A program made the translations under genes and the position numbers. Below the pieces are notes generated by a model, which worked only from the letters and a program-made list of their open reading frames with translations, had not been told where the DNA came from and made no database searches. From Acidobacteriota bacterium (GTDB lineage Bacteria; Acidobacteriota; Blastocatellia; Pyrinomonadales; Pyrinomonadaceae), in assembly GCA_020199775.1 (NCBI GenBank), contig JAIVJZ010000049.1, positions 31,749-95,748 on the forward strand: 64,000 nucleotides of DNA, read 5' to 3'. Below, piece after piece: positions 1 to 11,379 of this stretch. The number at the start of each line of letters is the position of its first letter. Within the stretch, counting starts at the first letter, position 1.

Positions 1-414
1 CGTTCCCCTGTCGAGACGCTCTCCGAGATGTTCTACGCGGACGTTACATGTATGGAAGAGGCGCGCTTATCCATACCGACCGAGCACGAGGAGCGTGCGG
101 CCTACGTCGTCGAAGGCAGAGTGGAACTTCTGAATGACGGTGGTGCATTCGAAGCCGGTCAGCTCTTAGTTTTTAAGCCCGGCGCGGAGATCACACTCTC
201 CGCGCCGGAGTCTTCGGGAGCCCGGTTGATGCTCTTGGGCGGGGAGCCGTTGGACGAGCCCCGCCACATCTGGTGGAACTTCGTCTCCAGTTCGAGTGAA
301 CGGATCGAGCAGGCCAAGGAGGATTGGAAGGCGGGCAGGTTCGCGCCGGTGCCGGAAGAGACGGAGTTCATCCCGCTGCCGGAGACCGGGCCTGTCGTCG
401 TGCGATACCCCTAG
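1..414 (+). CDS. Pirin family protein, C-terminal part (5' end outside window)
   Basis: The reading frame is open from the first base of the window, so the gene starts upstream; an internal ATG at 28 is unlikely to be the real start. The visible 137 residues match the C-terminal cupin half of pirin-like proteins: a SPVETLSEMFYADV stretch, a beta-rich barrel with HEERAAYVVEGRVEL, and the family signature PRHIWWNFVSSS followed by a helical tail ending near the motif FIPLPE. Pirins are bicupins related to quercetinase and iron-binding regulators. The N-terminal metal-binding cupin is not visible. Function within this organism cannot be stated. Confidence 0.85.
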   Translation, partial: RSPVETLSEMFYADVTCMEEARLSIPTEHEERAAYVVEGRVELLNDGGAFEAGQLLVFKPGAEITLSAPESSGARLMLLGGEPLDEPRHIWWNFVSSSSERIEQAKEDWKAGRFAPVPEETEFIPLPETGPVVVRYP

Positions 415-491
415 CTCGCTCGACTTGAATTGACCTTACGTCATATAGCGAAGCCGAATTAGCGGGTCGAGAAATGCGTGGGCTCCGGCTG

Positions 492-575
492 CTAACCGGG
501 ATGCCTGAAAATCTTGCCATTCTTCATGACAAAAGAGACTTTTTTGAGCGTCAGGATGTTATCAAGCGGGTTTTA
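492..575 (-). pseudogene. Amidohydrolase C-terminal remnant
   Basis: The minus strand reads NPLDNILTLKKVSFVMKNG followed by KIFRHPG and a stop. This is the typical last strand of the composite beta-sandwich of imidazolonepropionase/prolidase-like amidohydrolases, where a 'NPL.DI..L..V..VMKNGKI' ending is common. Nothing of the catalytic barrel precedes it: a TAA and the end of an AraC-like remnant abut directly. It is therefore a fragment left by a deletion or rearrangement. The match is by motif only and the fragment is short. Confidence 0.5.
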
Positions 576-926
576 TCAAGCTGGCGGCGGTGTCCATCCG
601 ATGAACCTCTTTGACGAGGCGGTCGGAAAGTCGCGTGATCAAGCCGCCTTGAAAATTGATTGAACACCCTAAATATATTGAATCCTGCCGAAGCCTTTCT
701 ATCCATCGGGGCGGAATTTCGATGGTGAAAACTCGCACCTCCTGATTATGAAATGTATCTTGATGAAGTTCCCCCGGCGATCGAAACGTTAAGGTGAACG
801 GCTTACATTGCATTTCTCGTTTGTTGTCGGATTCGATGTAAGTGCCTTGAAGGACAAAACAAAATGCGCATTTTCATGACAATGCTCCGACAGCTTACCT
901 CTCGCCGAATACTCGATTTCAGACAT
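562..926 (-). pseudogene. AraC-family regulator N-terminal domain remnant, frameshifted and lacking the HTH
   Basis: A start at 926 reads MSEIEYSARGKLSEHCHENA then HFVLS, the usual cupin-like beginning of AraC regulators. The frame is lost near 843-850. One base later the next frame continues YIESDNKREMQCKPFTLTF and RSPGELHQDTFHNQEVRVF. Restoring one base would give FQGTYIES across the break, so this is a single-base deletion. The downstream frame ends after MDTAASLIKPA, before any helix-turn-helix DNA-binding domain, and joins an amidohydrolase tail. It cannot encode a working regulator. Confidence 0.6.
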
Positions 927-1104
927 GATAAAGCCCGCCGTATCGAAGCTCTTTAAAACCTTTCCATTAGAGCAACCGGGTTCTAATTATTTAAACATAT
1001 CTTTAGATGAACGGAATTAAAGGGCGCGCAAGGTATTCGTGGCGATACCCTGAGCGGCTTCGCCACCGCGCGCTTCAGGCTCGCGCGCCGGGGGGAGCGG
1101 CGCC

Positions 1105-1854
1105 CTAGCCCCACACCACTTTCACAAGCTCGGTCTGCCCGTTCCGCTCTCGCGGATACTGCAACGCGTGTTGTACGTACCTGATGCCGTCGAGCCGCAG
1201 GTCGCGGTTAATGTGACTGTGACCGAACACGTGGACGGCTGAACCGAGCCGCCTGATCTGATCTTCGAGCGGCTCGCAGATCGCCACCTCCGGCAGCTGC
1301 TTAAATCTGAGATGTTCCACGGGCGGCAAGAGGTCACGCCGGGGTAAAAAATGTGAGAATGAGACGACCGGCGCGTCGTAAGTCTTGATGTGCGGCTCGT
1401 TCAGTTTGAGGAAGTAAGCGGACGGCGACCCGATCCAGTCCGGCCACTTACAGAAATAAAAATCCGCCCATCCTTCCACCCTCTCCGCGCCGCCGTCCGC
1501 GCCGGGATCTGTCTCATACCAGGAGAGCAGTGGGATGATCCAGACTCCCTGTTTCTTCTCCGGCGAGGTTGCGACGCCGAGGTGATCGCACAGTTCAATC
1601 ACACGGAAATACTTCTCGACCGAATCACCCATCTCGTTTCGCGTCCATAACTCGTGATTGCCCGGCGTGTAGAAGACGCGCGCGAACCGGGAGATCAGGA
1701 GCGACAGCGTCTCGCCTATGACTTCGAGGCGGTCTGCAATGTCGCCCGCCACGAGCAGAACGTCCTGCGTGTATTCTTCCCGCGACAACTGCTCAAGGAG
1801 CAGTCGGTTTTCTTTGAAGTCGGTATGAAGATCGGAGACGGCAAAAATTCGCAT
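1105..1854 (-). CDS. Calcineurin-like metallophosphoesterase
   Basis: The 249-residue protein has the full metallophosphoesterase metal-binding set in order: SDLHTDF at the N-terminus, LLVAGDIADR near 35, TPGNHELW near 64, SFSHFLP near 168 and VFGHSHINRD near 210. These residues bind a di-metal centre that hydrolyses phosphomono- or phosphodiesters; the substrate cannot be predicted. No signal peptide or membrane segment is seen, so it is probably cytoplasmic. It stands alone, with remnants on one side and a 400-bp gap on the other. No strong ribosome binding site precedes the chosen ATG. Confidence 0.9.
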   Translation of the reverse strand: MRIFAVSDLHTDFKENRLLLEQLSREEYTQDVLLVAGDIADRLEVIGETLSLLISRFARVFYTPGNHELWTRNEMGDSVEKYFRVIELCDHLGVATSPEKKQGVWIIPLLSWYETDPGADGGAERVEGWADFYFCKWPDWIGSPSAYFLKLNEPHIKTYDAPVVSFSHFLPRRDLLPPVEHLRFKQLPEVAICEPLEDQIRRLGSAVHVFGHSHINRDLRLDGIRYVQHALQYPRERNGQTELVKVVWG

Positions 1855-2263
1855 AAGGGCTGGTGGTGACTTCCTTCATAGTCTTATAGCACCCACATCT
1901 CTCGACGGCCAAAGGCCGGGGTTGTGTTGCGAAGATTATTTCGTACCATTAATTGTGGCTGAAATATTTGTTTCAATACTACCGTCGTATGCAGCAGGCA
2001 TCAGTTTAGCTCAGGCGTTAGGCGCTCGTCGCAGTTGAGGATTGGTGTAGGCAGAAGTAATATCGCCTCGCTAGGCTTGGCCTGAGCACAGTTCCGCCGC
2101 GGCGGGTGTTGCCGGGCGTGAGGCTCACATTCGAGTGGTCATGAAGAAGATCGCGAAGGCGGTGTTACTCATATTCTCTATTCTGGCGCCCGGCAGGCGC
2201 GAATAATTGTGCGTCTTAAAAAAGAGACCGCAGGCTTGGATCGCCCACCCCGGCAGAGCATAC
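1855..2263. other. Intergenic gap with degenerate repeat traces
   Basis: No convincing gene. The stretch 1920-1982 (gttgtgttgcgaagattatt ... gtttcaatactacc) resembles an internally deleted copy of the TAGTGTTGCAAAAA inverted-repeat element found elsewhere in the window. A short frame at 2141-2206 would encode 21 residues beginning MKKIAKAVLLIFSILA, a signal-peptide-like stub that stops at once; it may be the remains of a secreted-protein gene. Confidence 0.35.
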
Positions 2264-4090
2264 CTAAACCTCAAGCCCCACCGACCGCATCAACTCAAGT
2301 GCGTTGCTTCTTTGCACAGTGCCGGGGCGCAGGAGATAGTCGAAGGTCATCTTCCCGCCTTCCAGTTGATCCTCGAAGTGGACGTTAGCCGCGCGCGGGG
2401 CGAGAGTTTCGGCGATGCGCGCGAGCGCGAGATCGTGAGTCGTGATCAACCCGATAGCTCCGCGTTCGATGAGTCCGCGCACCACGCCTTCGGCTCCGAT
2501 CCGGCGGTCGTGTGAGTTCGTGCCGTGGAGAATTTCGTCGAGGAGGAAGAGCACGGGTAGCGCGCCTTCGGTCAATCCGACGATCTGGCGCAGGCGCGTG
2601 ATCTCGGCGTAGAAACGCGAGGCTCCTGCCAGTAGTGAGTCCTGAACCCGGATCGACGCCCCTACGTTAAGCGGCGTGAGCCGCAACGCACGGGCGCGAA
2701 CAGGCGCACCGGCGAGAGCCAGCACCGTGTTGGTTCCCACCGTCCGCAGCAGCGTGCTCTTGCCGGACATATTCGAGCCGCTGACGATCAGCACGCGCTG
2801 TAGCTCTTCGGACAGCCGCAGGTCTGTGCGCACGCTGCGTGCTGCCGGGATCAACGGATGGCCGAGCGCTTCGCCGTCGAAGCACGGCGTGCCATCCGTC
2901 AGTTCGGGGAAGGGATCATTCGGATGCTCGTAGGAGTAACCGGCCAGAGAGCCGAGGGCTTCAAGTTCGCCTACAGCGGCCAGCCAGCGTGCCACGGCCG
3001 CCCCCGAGCTTTGCCGCCAACTCTCGATGGCAAGGGCGAACTGGAGCGGCCAGAGCAGCGCGGGGGCGACGATCGCAAAGATCATGTTGCGCCGGGCGTC
3101 GAGCAGATCGATCAGCCGGTTGAGCCGCGCGATCTGCTGCGAGGGAGCCATGCCTTCAACGTCGAGTGCGGCGCGCAACTCGACCAGACGCGGACTTGTG
3201 AAACGCTCGCGTTCGAGCCTGCGCAGCAACTCGGACAGCAGCGTCAGGTCGCGCCCGGGGCCGTCCACAGAGTTGATGACATGTTCGACCGCGGCCTTCA
3301 TGCGGAAGGAGTAGGCTCTCCCGATGGCGAATGACAGGAGAAACGGAATCGGCCCGAATCCCGCGATCCAGAGGGCGAGAGTTGCCAACGCGAGCACCGC
3401 CAGCGAAAGCGCGATGATGCGCGTTGAGCGCGAAATCTGCCACGGCGGAGCGGCAGCCCACTGCGCCAGAGTCTGCGCGTCTTCGCCGGAGCGGACGCCT
3501 TCGCCGAGCAGTGCCATGTCCTCTCGCAGATCGAGAAGGGGGCGAAGTTCGACGACGGCGGCTTGGCGGGCACGCACCACCTCCGGCGCGGCCGGCGCGA
3601 GTAGCCAGTTGGCGAGCGTCTGTTCGCCTACGCGGGTGCGCGCTCTCGATAGCAACTCGAAGAGCGAGCCGTGGCCGAACAGATCGAGGTCGGCGGCATA
3701 AGGGTGAGACTCATCAAGGAAGCGCGCGCCCGTCGCCCCCATCCCCGCCCAATGGTCGTCGAGCCGGGCGAGCCCTTGATCGTAGAGCGCCGCGGCGCGC
3801 TCGCAACGGCGGCGCGCTTGCGTTATGCGCTGCTGCATGTCGGCCAGCGCGAGAAAGCCGATCACCGGCGGAAGCAACCACCATGCGGTCAGCCCGCCGT
3901 ATACGAGCCAGCCCACCGCTATCGCGAAGGCCAGAGCCACGAGGCGCGCGACCCCAACCGTGCGAAAGCGGCGCATTCGAGCGGCCGCCTCACCGAGGCG
4001 CGCGGCGCGGCGTTGCGTATATTCAATCCGTGGCTCCACCTGCCCTTCAGTCGGCAAACTTTTTGGGGTCGAACCCTCGCTCTCATTCAT
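2264..4090 (-). CDS. MutS-family ATPase with membrane segments
   Basis: The 608-residue protein ends in a MutS-type ABC ATPase domain: Walker A SGSNMSGKSTLL near residue 440, Walker B LFLLDEILHGTNSHDR near 520 and the following THD motif (ITTHDLALA). The N-terminal third has hydrophobic helices (VARLVALAFAIAVGWLVYGG; two more near 215-260), then a helical core-like region. This architecture is the MutS-related membrane-associated group often found in Acidobacteria and Bacteroidetes, not classical MutS or MutS2: mismatch-recognition domain I and the Smr domain are absent. DNA binding by the ATPase is plausible, but the physiological role is unknown. It is monocistronic. Confidence 0.85.
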   Translation of the reverse strand: MNESEGSTPKSLPTEGQVEPRIEYTQRRAARLGEAAARMRRFRTVGVARLVALAFAIAVGWLVYGGLTAWWLLPPVIGFLALADMQQRITQARRRCERAAALYDQGLARLDDHWAGMGATGARFLDESHPYAADLDLFGHGSLFELLSRARTRVGEQTLANWLLAPAAPEVVRARQAAVVELRPLLDLREDMALLGEGVRSGEDAQTLAQWAAAPPWQISRSTRIIALSLAVLALATLALWIAGFGPIPFLLSFAIGRAYSFRMKAAVEHVINSVDGPGRDLTLLSELLRRLERERFTSPRLVELRAALDVEGMAPSQQIARLNRLIDLLDARRNMIFAIVAPALLWPLQFALAIESWRQSSGAAVARWLAAVGELEALGSLAGYSYEHPNDPFPELTDGTPCFDGEALGHPLIPAARSVRTDLRLSEELQRVLIVSGSNMSGKSTLLRTVGTNTVLALAGAPVRARALRLTPLNVGASIRVQDSLLAGASRFYAEITRLRQIVGLTEGALPVLFLLDEILHGTNSHDRRIGAEGVVRGLIERGAIGLITTHDLALARIAETLAPRAANVHFEDQLEGGKMTFDYLLRPGTVQRSNALELMRSVGLEV

Positions 4091-4122
4091 CGGTACAGCT
4101 TAAACCATCCCGGCCGACACTC

Positions 4123-5028
4123 TCAGAGCGCATGTTTCCCGAGCAGCCTGTTTTTCGACAGAAATGCTTGCACTGTTTGATTGAAGACCTGCGGCTTTTC
4201 CATCATCAGGAAGTGGCTCACGTCAGCCCACATGTAAAACTCCAGCTTAGGGGCGAGAGTACGCAGGAACTGCTCCGTATCGGCAGGCCAAAATGGCGAC
4301 TTGGCGAGGATTGCCAGAAGCGGGACATTGATCGGGTCTTTTTCATAGACCTTTTCATCGGCCATACCCTCCATGGCGCTAATCGCGACGTGCTCCGGCG
4401 TCGAGAGCATTGCCCTGCGGATTTCGCCTTTCAGCGTTGAGTTCTTTACCGGCATTAGCATCCCGTCGATCATCTGCGGCGCAACCGCCCGGTAATCGCT
4501 TCGCAGCCGTCCGGCGAACTGCTCCATCTGCTCTTTCGGCAACATGAGCCGCAGCGCACCATCGACGATCACAAGGCCGAGAGTCTTCTGCGGGTAGAGC
4601 CTGTAAAACTGTCTGACGACCGGCGTCCCCATACTATGTCCGACCAATGCCGCACGTTTGATGCCCGCATCTCGCATCACCGCTTCGATTGAGCGCGCGA
4701 AATAGTCGATTGTGTAAGCCACACGCGGCTGGTCGCTACGGCCGTGCCCCGGCAGATCGATGGCGACGACGCGCGTTGCCGGGAATGCTCCCACTTGCCC
4801 GCGCCAAAAATTCGAGTCGCACGTCCAGCCGTGGACGAAGATCAAGGCCTCTTGACCCTTGCCGCTCGATTGGTAATGAACCCTCGTCTCACCGTACTTG
4901 GCGAAACGGCTTTCCAACGCATTGCCGCGCGCCGCGCCCGCCGAGAAGAGCGCCGCCAACAGGCATAAACAAAGCGGGGAACCGTTGCTGAATGGACGAA
5001 TGATAGCGCTAAGACATCTAAGGCTCAT
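4123..5028 (-). CDS. Secreted alpha/beta hydrolase
   Basis: The ATG at 5028 is preferred because a GGGGAG ribosome binding site lies just upstream and the protein then starts with a signal peptide (NGSPLCLCLLAALFSAGAARG). A longer open frame to 5280 is not needed. About 301 residues follow the alpha/beta-hydrolase plan: oxyanion HGWTCDSNFW, nucleophile elbow ALVGHSMGTP (Ser), an acid after the lid, and the catalytic His in WADVSHFLMMEKP. The enzyme should act outside the cytoplasmic membrane on an ester or similar bond; the substrate is unknown. A half copy of a repeat element lies in its upstream region at about 5087. Confidence 0.85.
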   Translation of the reverse strand: MSLRCLSAIIRPFSNGSPLCLCLLAALFSAGAARGNALESRFAKYGETRVHYQSSGKGQEALIFVHGWTCDSNFWRGQVGAFPATRVVAIDLPGHGRSDQPRVAYTIDYFARSIEAVMRDAGIKRAALVGHSMGTPVVRQFYRLYPQKTLGLVIVDGALRLMLPKEQMEQFAGRLRSDYRAVAPQMIDGMLMPVKNSTLKGEIRRAMLSTPEHVAISAMEGMADEKVYEKDPINVPLLAILAKSPFWPADTEQFLRTLAPKLEFYMWADVSHFLMMEKPQVFNQTVQAFLSKNRLLGKHAL

Positions 5029-5086
5029 TTTTTCTCCCCGAAAGAAGTTGCTCCCTGTAATCAACTTTCCGTCGTAAAATCCTGAG

Positions 5087-5106
5087 ATAGTGTTGCAAAA
5101 ATCTCC
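5087..5106. repeat. Left end of the TAGTGTTGCAAAAA miniature element (solo end)
   Basis: The sequence gatagtgttgcaaaaatc matches the left terminus of the full elements at 36913 and 48183. No matching right end follows. It lies between the divergent starts of the alpha/beta hydrolase and the small gene at 5166. Confidence 0.5.
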
Positions 5107-5165
5107 CTGCGGGACAATATACTGTGATAGATGAATCACCTCAAACAGTCGCAGGAGTGAAGTGA

Positions 5166-5492
5166 ATGGGAATACCTTCGGCGGTGGGGGCGCTCTTCCA
5201 AGATGAGCCGCTGCGATGGGGACTTCGGGGCGACCCGTACCTCTGGAGGGAGATGCGCCGGCACTTAGAGGGCGTCGCATGCCCTACCACGCCGGGGGAA
5301 CTCACCTCCGTCATCGAAGAAGCGTTCGAGGAGTTGACCGGATACCCGATCTCACACGCCGAACCCTTTTATGTAGAGAAGTACAGCCACGGCGGCATGT
5401 CGAGCGGCTATGTGCAGCCCAAGTTTTGGCGAGAGACGGCGGTTCCGCTCTTGCAGGGGCGTCTTCCGGCTGAGCGTTCGCAGGGCACTTAG
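5166..5492 (+). CDS. Conserved hypothetical protein
   Basis: The ATG at 5166 follows a clear AGGAG site. The 108-residue product is soluble, acidic and has no signal peptide. Distinctive stretches are RWGLRGDPYLWREMRRHL near the N-terminus, a middle EAFEELTGYPI, and KYSHGGMSSGYVQPKFWRE near the C-terminus. I believe similar proteins of uncharacterised function occur in several phyla, but I cannot assign a role. Codon use is like its neighbours. It is divergent from the upstream hydrolase gene. Confidence 0.7.
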   Translation: MGIPSAVGALFQDEPLRWGLRGDPYLWREMRRHLEGVACPTTPGELTSVIEEAFEELTGYPISHAEPFYVEKYSHGGMSSGYVQPKFWRETAVPLLQGRLPAERSQGT

Positions 5493-5616
5493 CGGTGAGC
5501 ATCTGGCCGACACCTCACGACGGCATGCGGCAGACCACGAATAGCGCGGCTCTCATTGCCAGACTTGGCCGTCACGGCGTCGAGTGCGCGGCGGGCGCTG
5601 CCGGGCGCATTAGGCT

Positions 5617-7181
5617 TTATTTGCCAAAACTATAAAGCGCGCTGCGAGTCCTGATGTAAACCCGCCCGTCTGCAATCGCCGGTGTCGCGAAGACCTCGTC
5701 GTCCAACTCGTTTACCGCGAGCACCTGCCAATCGCCTGCGGCCTTCAGCACAGACACCTGACCACCCTGCCCGACCAGAAACACCTTGCCGTCGGCCGCC
5801 ACCGGCGACGCGAAGTATTTATCAATAGCGCCATGCAGGCGGCCTTGCTTGATGACATTACCGGTCGCCGGATCGAACGAGAGCAGAATCCCGCTGTCGT
5901 TGACCATGTACAGGACGCCTTTGTAGAGAAGTGTCGAAGGAACCTGCGGCACCGGTTTCTGATAGCGCCAACGAATCGCCGTCGCTGTTTGATCGCCTTG
6001 TCCTCCCAGTTTGATTGCGAGCAGGCCATTCTCTGAAGCCATCATGCCGCGGAACACTTCCCAATCTTTCGCGTTCAACTTCTCGTCGCGATCCGTATCG
6101 AACGCCTCGAAGGCTTCTTTCAACATCTTGTCTATCTTCTCCGCGCCCGTCACCTCCGACTTCATGATTAACTTATCGTTATTCTTATCGTATCTCGCCC
6201 ACGCGTCTTCAAAAGGGATCGTGCTGATTTGATTTCCCGGTTGATTCTGCGGGAAGCCCCCCCGTTGATGTACACATATTCCCCATCGCTGCTGGCAATC
6301 GACTTCATCTCGCACGCGAGGCCGCGCACCCACCAAACTCTTTTGCCATCCACGACCGAGTACGACGAGAGTTGGAACGACTCGGGAATAACAATCTGCT
6401 TCGGGCCCTGCTTCGGTTGGAAAATAATCGGCGTCGAGTAACCCGAGATGACCGCGGGGCGGTCAACCTTCCAACGCAGGCGGCCGCTCGTTTCATCGAC
6501 CGCGATCAGGTACGAACCGGGACTGTCTTGATTGACGGGCAAGATCACTTTGTCATCAACGAGAATGGGAGACGCCCCGAACCCGTAGAACTTATTGAAC
6601 GGCCCGAGCGGGAGCCGCCAACGCTCCTTGCCGGAACCGTCGTAAGAAACCAACCCGAACTCCTGAAAAAAGACTTAGACATTGGTGCCGTCCGTAACGG
6701 GGCTCGGCGAAGCGGGATCGTTGACATTCTGCAATCGTCCCTCGCGCGGTCGCGGCACTTCTCGCCGCCACAGCAGCTTTCCTGTCTGAAGGTCAAGACA
6801 GATAACCAGGAGCTTATGTTTCTTCTCGCGTGCGTTCCCCTGAGCGCCGACTGCTGATGGCTGACTGCCGATTGCTTCTTCTCTGGCGTACGCAGTGACG
6901 AACACGCGATCTCGCGTCAACACCGGCGAAGAGTGGCCGGGCGGCAGCGGCGTCTTCCACACCACATTCTTCTCATGACCGATCACTTCCGGCAGCCCGG
7001 TCGAGACGGAAAGGCCGCTCCCGTTCGCTCCGCGAAACTGAGGCCAGTCTTCGGCAACCGCACCTGTCGCAGCGAACATCGCGACCGGCGGCGCGATCAA
7101 TAGGGCGCCGATTGTGGCCCGTAACTTCGACACCTTCCTGCGCGAATCTGTCCCGAGAGAGCGAAAAGTTGTGTTTGGCAT
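5617..7181 (-). pseudogene. Secreted PQQ-type beta-propeller protein with EF-hands, broken by a stop and a frameshift
   Basis: Three pieces in order make one protein. The first starts at 7181 with a signal peptide and EDWPQFRGANGSGLS. It stops at the TAA 6675-6677, which stands where the frame simply continues VFFQEFGLVSYDGSGKERW. The second runs to a G7 run at 6254-6261, where loss of one base moves the frame; expected NGWGFPQNQPGNQ becomes NGGASRR. The third carries on through two EF-hand-like loops (DKNNDKLIMKSE, DTDRDEKLNAKD) to the last propeller blades (DGRVYIRTRSALYSFGK). Intact homologues are periplasmic PQQ-like beta-propellers. Either a true pseudogene or two sequence errors. Confidence 0.8.
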
Positions 7182-7246
7182 GTGAACAGTCCTGATGAGA
7201 GCTTGCGGGCGCGGGCGATTCTATTTTAAGCGTGCCGAAAAAGAAA

Positions 7247-7280
7247 CGACGCAACCGCAGCGACGCAACCGCAGCGACGC
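7247..7280. repeat. Short 14-bp tandem repeat
   Basis: The unit cgacgcaaccgcag occurs twice in direct succession and then partially a third time, upstream of the propeller gene. It is non-coding as far as can be seen. Confidence 0.5.
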
Positions 7281-7452
7281 GCCAAACTCTGCGAGCAATC
7301 TCCCTTTCTCGCCGCGTCTTTTCTCGTCGCGCTCGCCGGCGGCTCTAACATTCGCCTTTAGCGGGATTGTTTAAGTTGACCGCCGGACGCACTTTGCGGG
7401 CGCTGCCCGTATGAGTTAGCGCCTGTCTTATTTGTGGTAAGATCACCGCTCA

Positions 7453-8210
7453 ATGCTTGATCAATCAACGCCGATGCAGTCGTTTATTTTCGGTGCCGGG
7501 CTTAAGCTCCGGTCTATCATAAGTGTTGCTGCGCCGCGAAGCGGCCTGATAGCGGCCGGTGCGCTGACATGTTTCTTATCGCTGCCGGTCTGCGCACAGC
7601 AGGCTGATTCTAAGGCGTCGCCGGTTGTGGTGCAGCCCGGTGCGCCCGGCCAGCCAACCCGAACGCTGCCGCCCTCGACGAGGGCGACACTGCCGCCCCG
7701 TTCAGCGAAGGATGTGGAGTTCATGCGGGGGATGATCGTGCACCACGCGCAAGCGGTTGAGATGACCGCGCTCGTCGAGTCGCATACGGAGAACAAGGAG
7801 CTGCGGTTGCTCGGAGCGCGCATTAGCCAGTCACAGTCAGACGAAATGAAGTTTATGAAGCGGTGGCTCGAAGGCAGGGGAGAGCCGGTTTCGCCGCCGG
7901 TGCCTGAAATGCCGAGTATGGATATGCCGGGCCACGACATGTCGAGCCATCACATGCCCGGGATGCTGAACCCGAAGCAGATGGACGCCTTAAGAAAAGC
8001 GAAGGGCGCGGAGTTCGACCGTCTGTTCTTGGCCGGAATGATTCAGCACCACAACGGCGCGTTGATTATGGTAAAGGATTTGTTCGACACGGCCGGCGCG
8101 GGGCAGGATGCCGAACTGTTCAATTTCGCCACGGATGTCGACAGCGGACAACGCGCCGAGATTAGGATTATGCAAACCATGCTTGGTGAAAAACCTGTAG
8201 AGGAGAAACG

Positions 8211-8214
<4 letters not shown>
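7453..8214 (+). CDS. DUF305 family secreted protein
   Basis: About 253 residues with an N-terminal export signal (the hydrophobic segment LIAAGALTCFLSLPVCAQQ; an alternative ATG at 7474 shortens the leader). The DUF305 ferritin-like helical domain is complete: EFMRGMIVHHAQAVEMT in the first half and FLAGMIQHHNGALIMVKDL in the second. A linker rich in Met and His (SMDMPGHDMSSHHMPGM) could bind copper or another soft metal. Some DUF305 proteins accompany copper homeostasis genes, but no such gene is nearby. The stop overlaps the start of the LVIVD gene by four bases, so the two are surely co-translated. Confidence 0.88.
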
Positions 8215-10241
<2,027 letters not shown>

Positions 10242-10510
10242 TCCTTGCGGGCGCGAACTCAGCCGCTCATTAAGCATGCGCGCCGCCGCGTCGATTCAGA
10301 CGTGAGGTGTCTCGAATTGTGTGGCCGGACATGCCGAGTTTAGTGAAACTCATTCGAGTCTTTGAAGCTTCATCAACCGTCCCGACGAGACTTGCTGGAA
10401 GAACGTGTGGGGCGGAAGATAAGCGAGAGTCGATTCTCGCAACACGATCCTCATCCGATCGTCGGCCACAACCGAAGACACCGGCTCAGGTTCGTAGACG
10501 GAAACAGGCT

Positions 10511-11131
10511 TTATGTGATGTAGGATTGACCGCGCTCGAACCGTTCGCGAACCTCTGTGATCGAGAGATTGGTCGCCAGTTGATAATGAGGACGATCTTG
10601 GAAGCCTGTCCAGTTGCCGCCCCACTCCAGCCCGATGATCCCCGCCGCCAGGCCGACGGTGGCCGCCGTGTTGTAGAGGGGAGATTCCGGTAAGTACGCC
10701 CCGCTGCGAAACACCCCTATATCCCATGCGATCCCGAAGTTGTGATTGCTTTGCCCTCCGCGCGCGTTCGTGACGCGGGGCGGCGGGTTGCCGAAACGAC
10801 CTTTCCGAAAAAGCACGTCCTGCTCGGCGTAAGTGCGCGTGCCGGAGATGATCCTGACTGTGATGTTTGCGCCGAGAGCCCCATCGACAGCCCTCAGGAA
10901 CGCCCTCGCCGCCTCCTGCGCGCGGAGGTGGAGCGTCTGAATGTTCTTTTCCGTCCGGGGGTCGAACGTGCCGAGCGTGGCGGCGATCTGCGCCGAGCGC
11001 GTCTCGAACGCGGTAACGGCGGCGTCCGTGTTAGGCCCCCAATCCCCGTCGATGATGTCGGTGTAGAGACCTGCTGACTTCAACAGCCTTTGCAGGAAAA
11101 TAACGTCGTCGGCGAACAATGCATTGCTCAT
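10511..11131 (-). CDS. Peptidoglycan-binding / M15-family L,D- or D,D-peptidase (endolysin-like)
   Basis: A GGGAGA site precedes the ATG. The 206-residue protein has an N-terminal peptidoglycan-binding-like region (VIFLQRLLKSAGLYTDIIDG..GPNTDAAV) and an M15C-type peptidase domain. Visible zinc ligands are the His and Asp of SNHNFGIAWDIG and the His of DRPHYQL, with SGTRTYAEQ earlier. Such enzymes cleave stem peptides of peptidoglycan. There is no signal peptide, as in phage endolysins. The GH19-like gene lies 248 bp upstream on the same strand with the same kind of ribosome binding site, so they may form a lytic pair. Confidence 0.85.
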   Translation of the reverse strand: MSNALFADDVIFLQRLLKSAGLYTDIIDGDWGPNTDAAVTAFETRSAQIAATLGTFDPRTEKNIQTLHLRAQEAARAFLRAVDGALGANITVRIISGTRTYAEQDVLFRKGRFGNPPPRVTNARGGQSNHNFGIAWDIGVFRSGAYLPESPLYNTAATVGLAAGIIGLEWGGNWTGFQDRPHYQLATNLSITEVRERFERGQSYIT

Positions 11132-11379
11132 AAGTTTCTCCCGAGTAGCTCCGCGAGGAGAGAGCTGTTATGAGTCCGTTGAGAGGACTCGACAGCATGA
11201 CCGGAACCTCTTGCGACATTCCCGCCATGCCCTCACAAGTAAAAAGATGCCCGTCTCCGGCCATCAAGCCGCCCGTTGACAATCACCCCGTCGGCGGGTT
11301 CAAGCCCCGACTCGACAACGCGGAGCGCGTGGCAATTCCTACTGCGGGCACGGTGCGTGGTAACGCGGTAAAGCGTTCC

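Noticed and set aside
2264..4090. DNA mismatch repair protein MutS or MutS2
   Set aside because: The mismatch-recognition and Smr domains are absent and there are membrane helices; only the ATPase is shared.
3424..4440. 338-codon plus-strand frame opposite the MutS-like gene
   Set aside because: It is Arg/Pro/Ser-rich and antisense to a gene with clear Walker motifs, so it is a high-G+C shadow.
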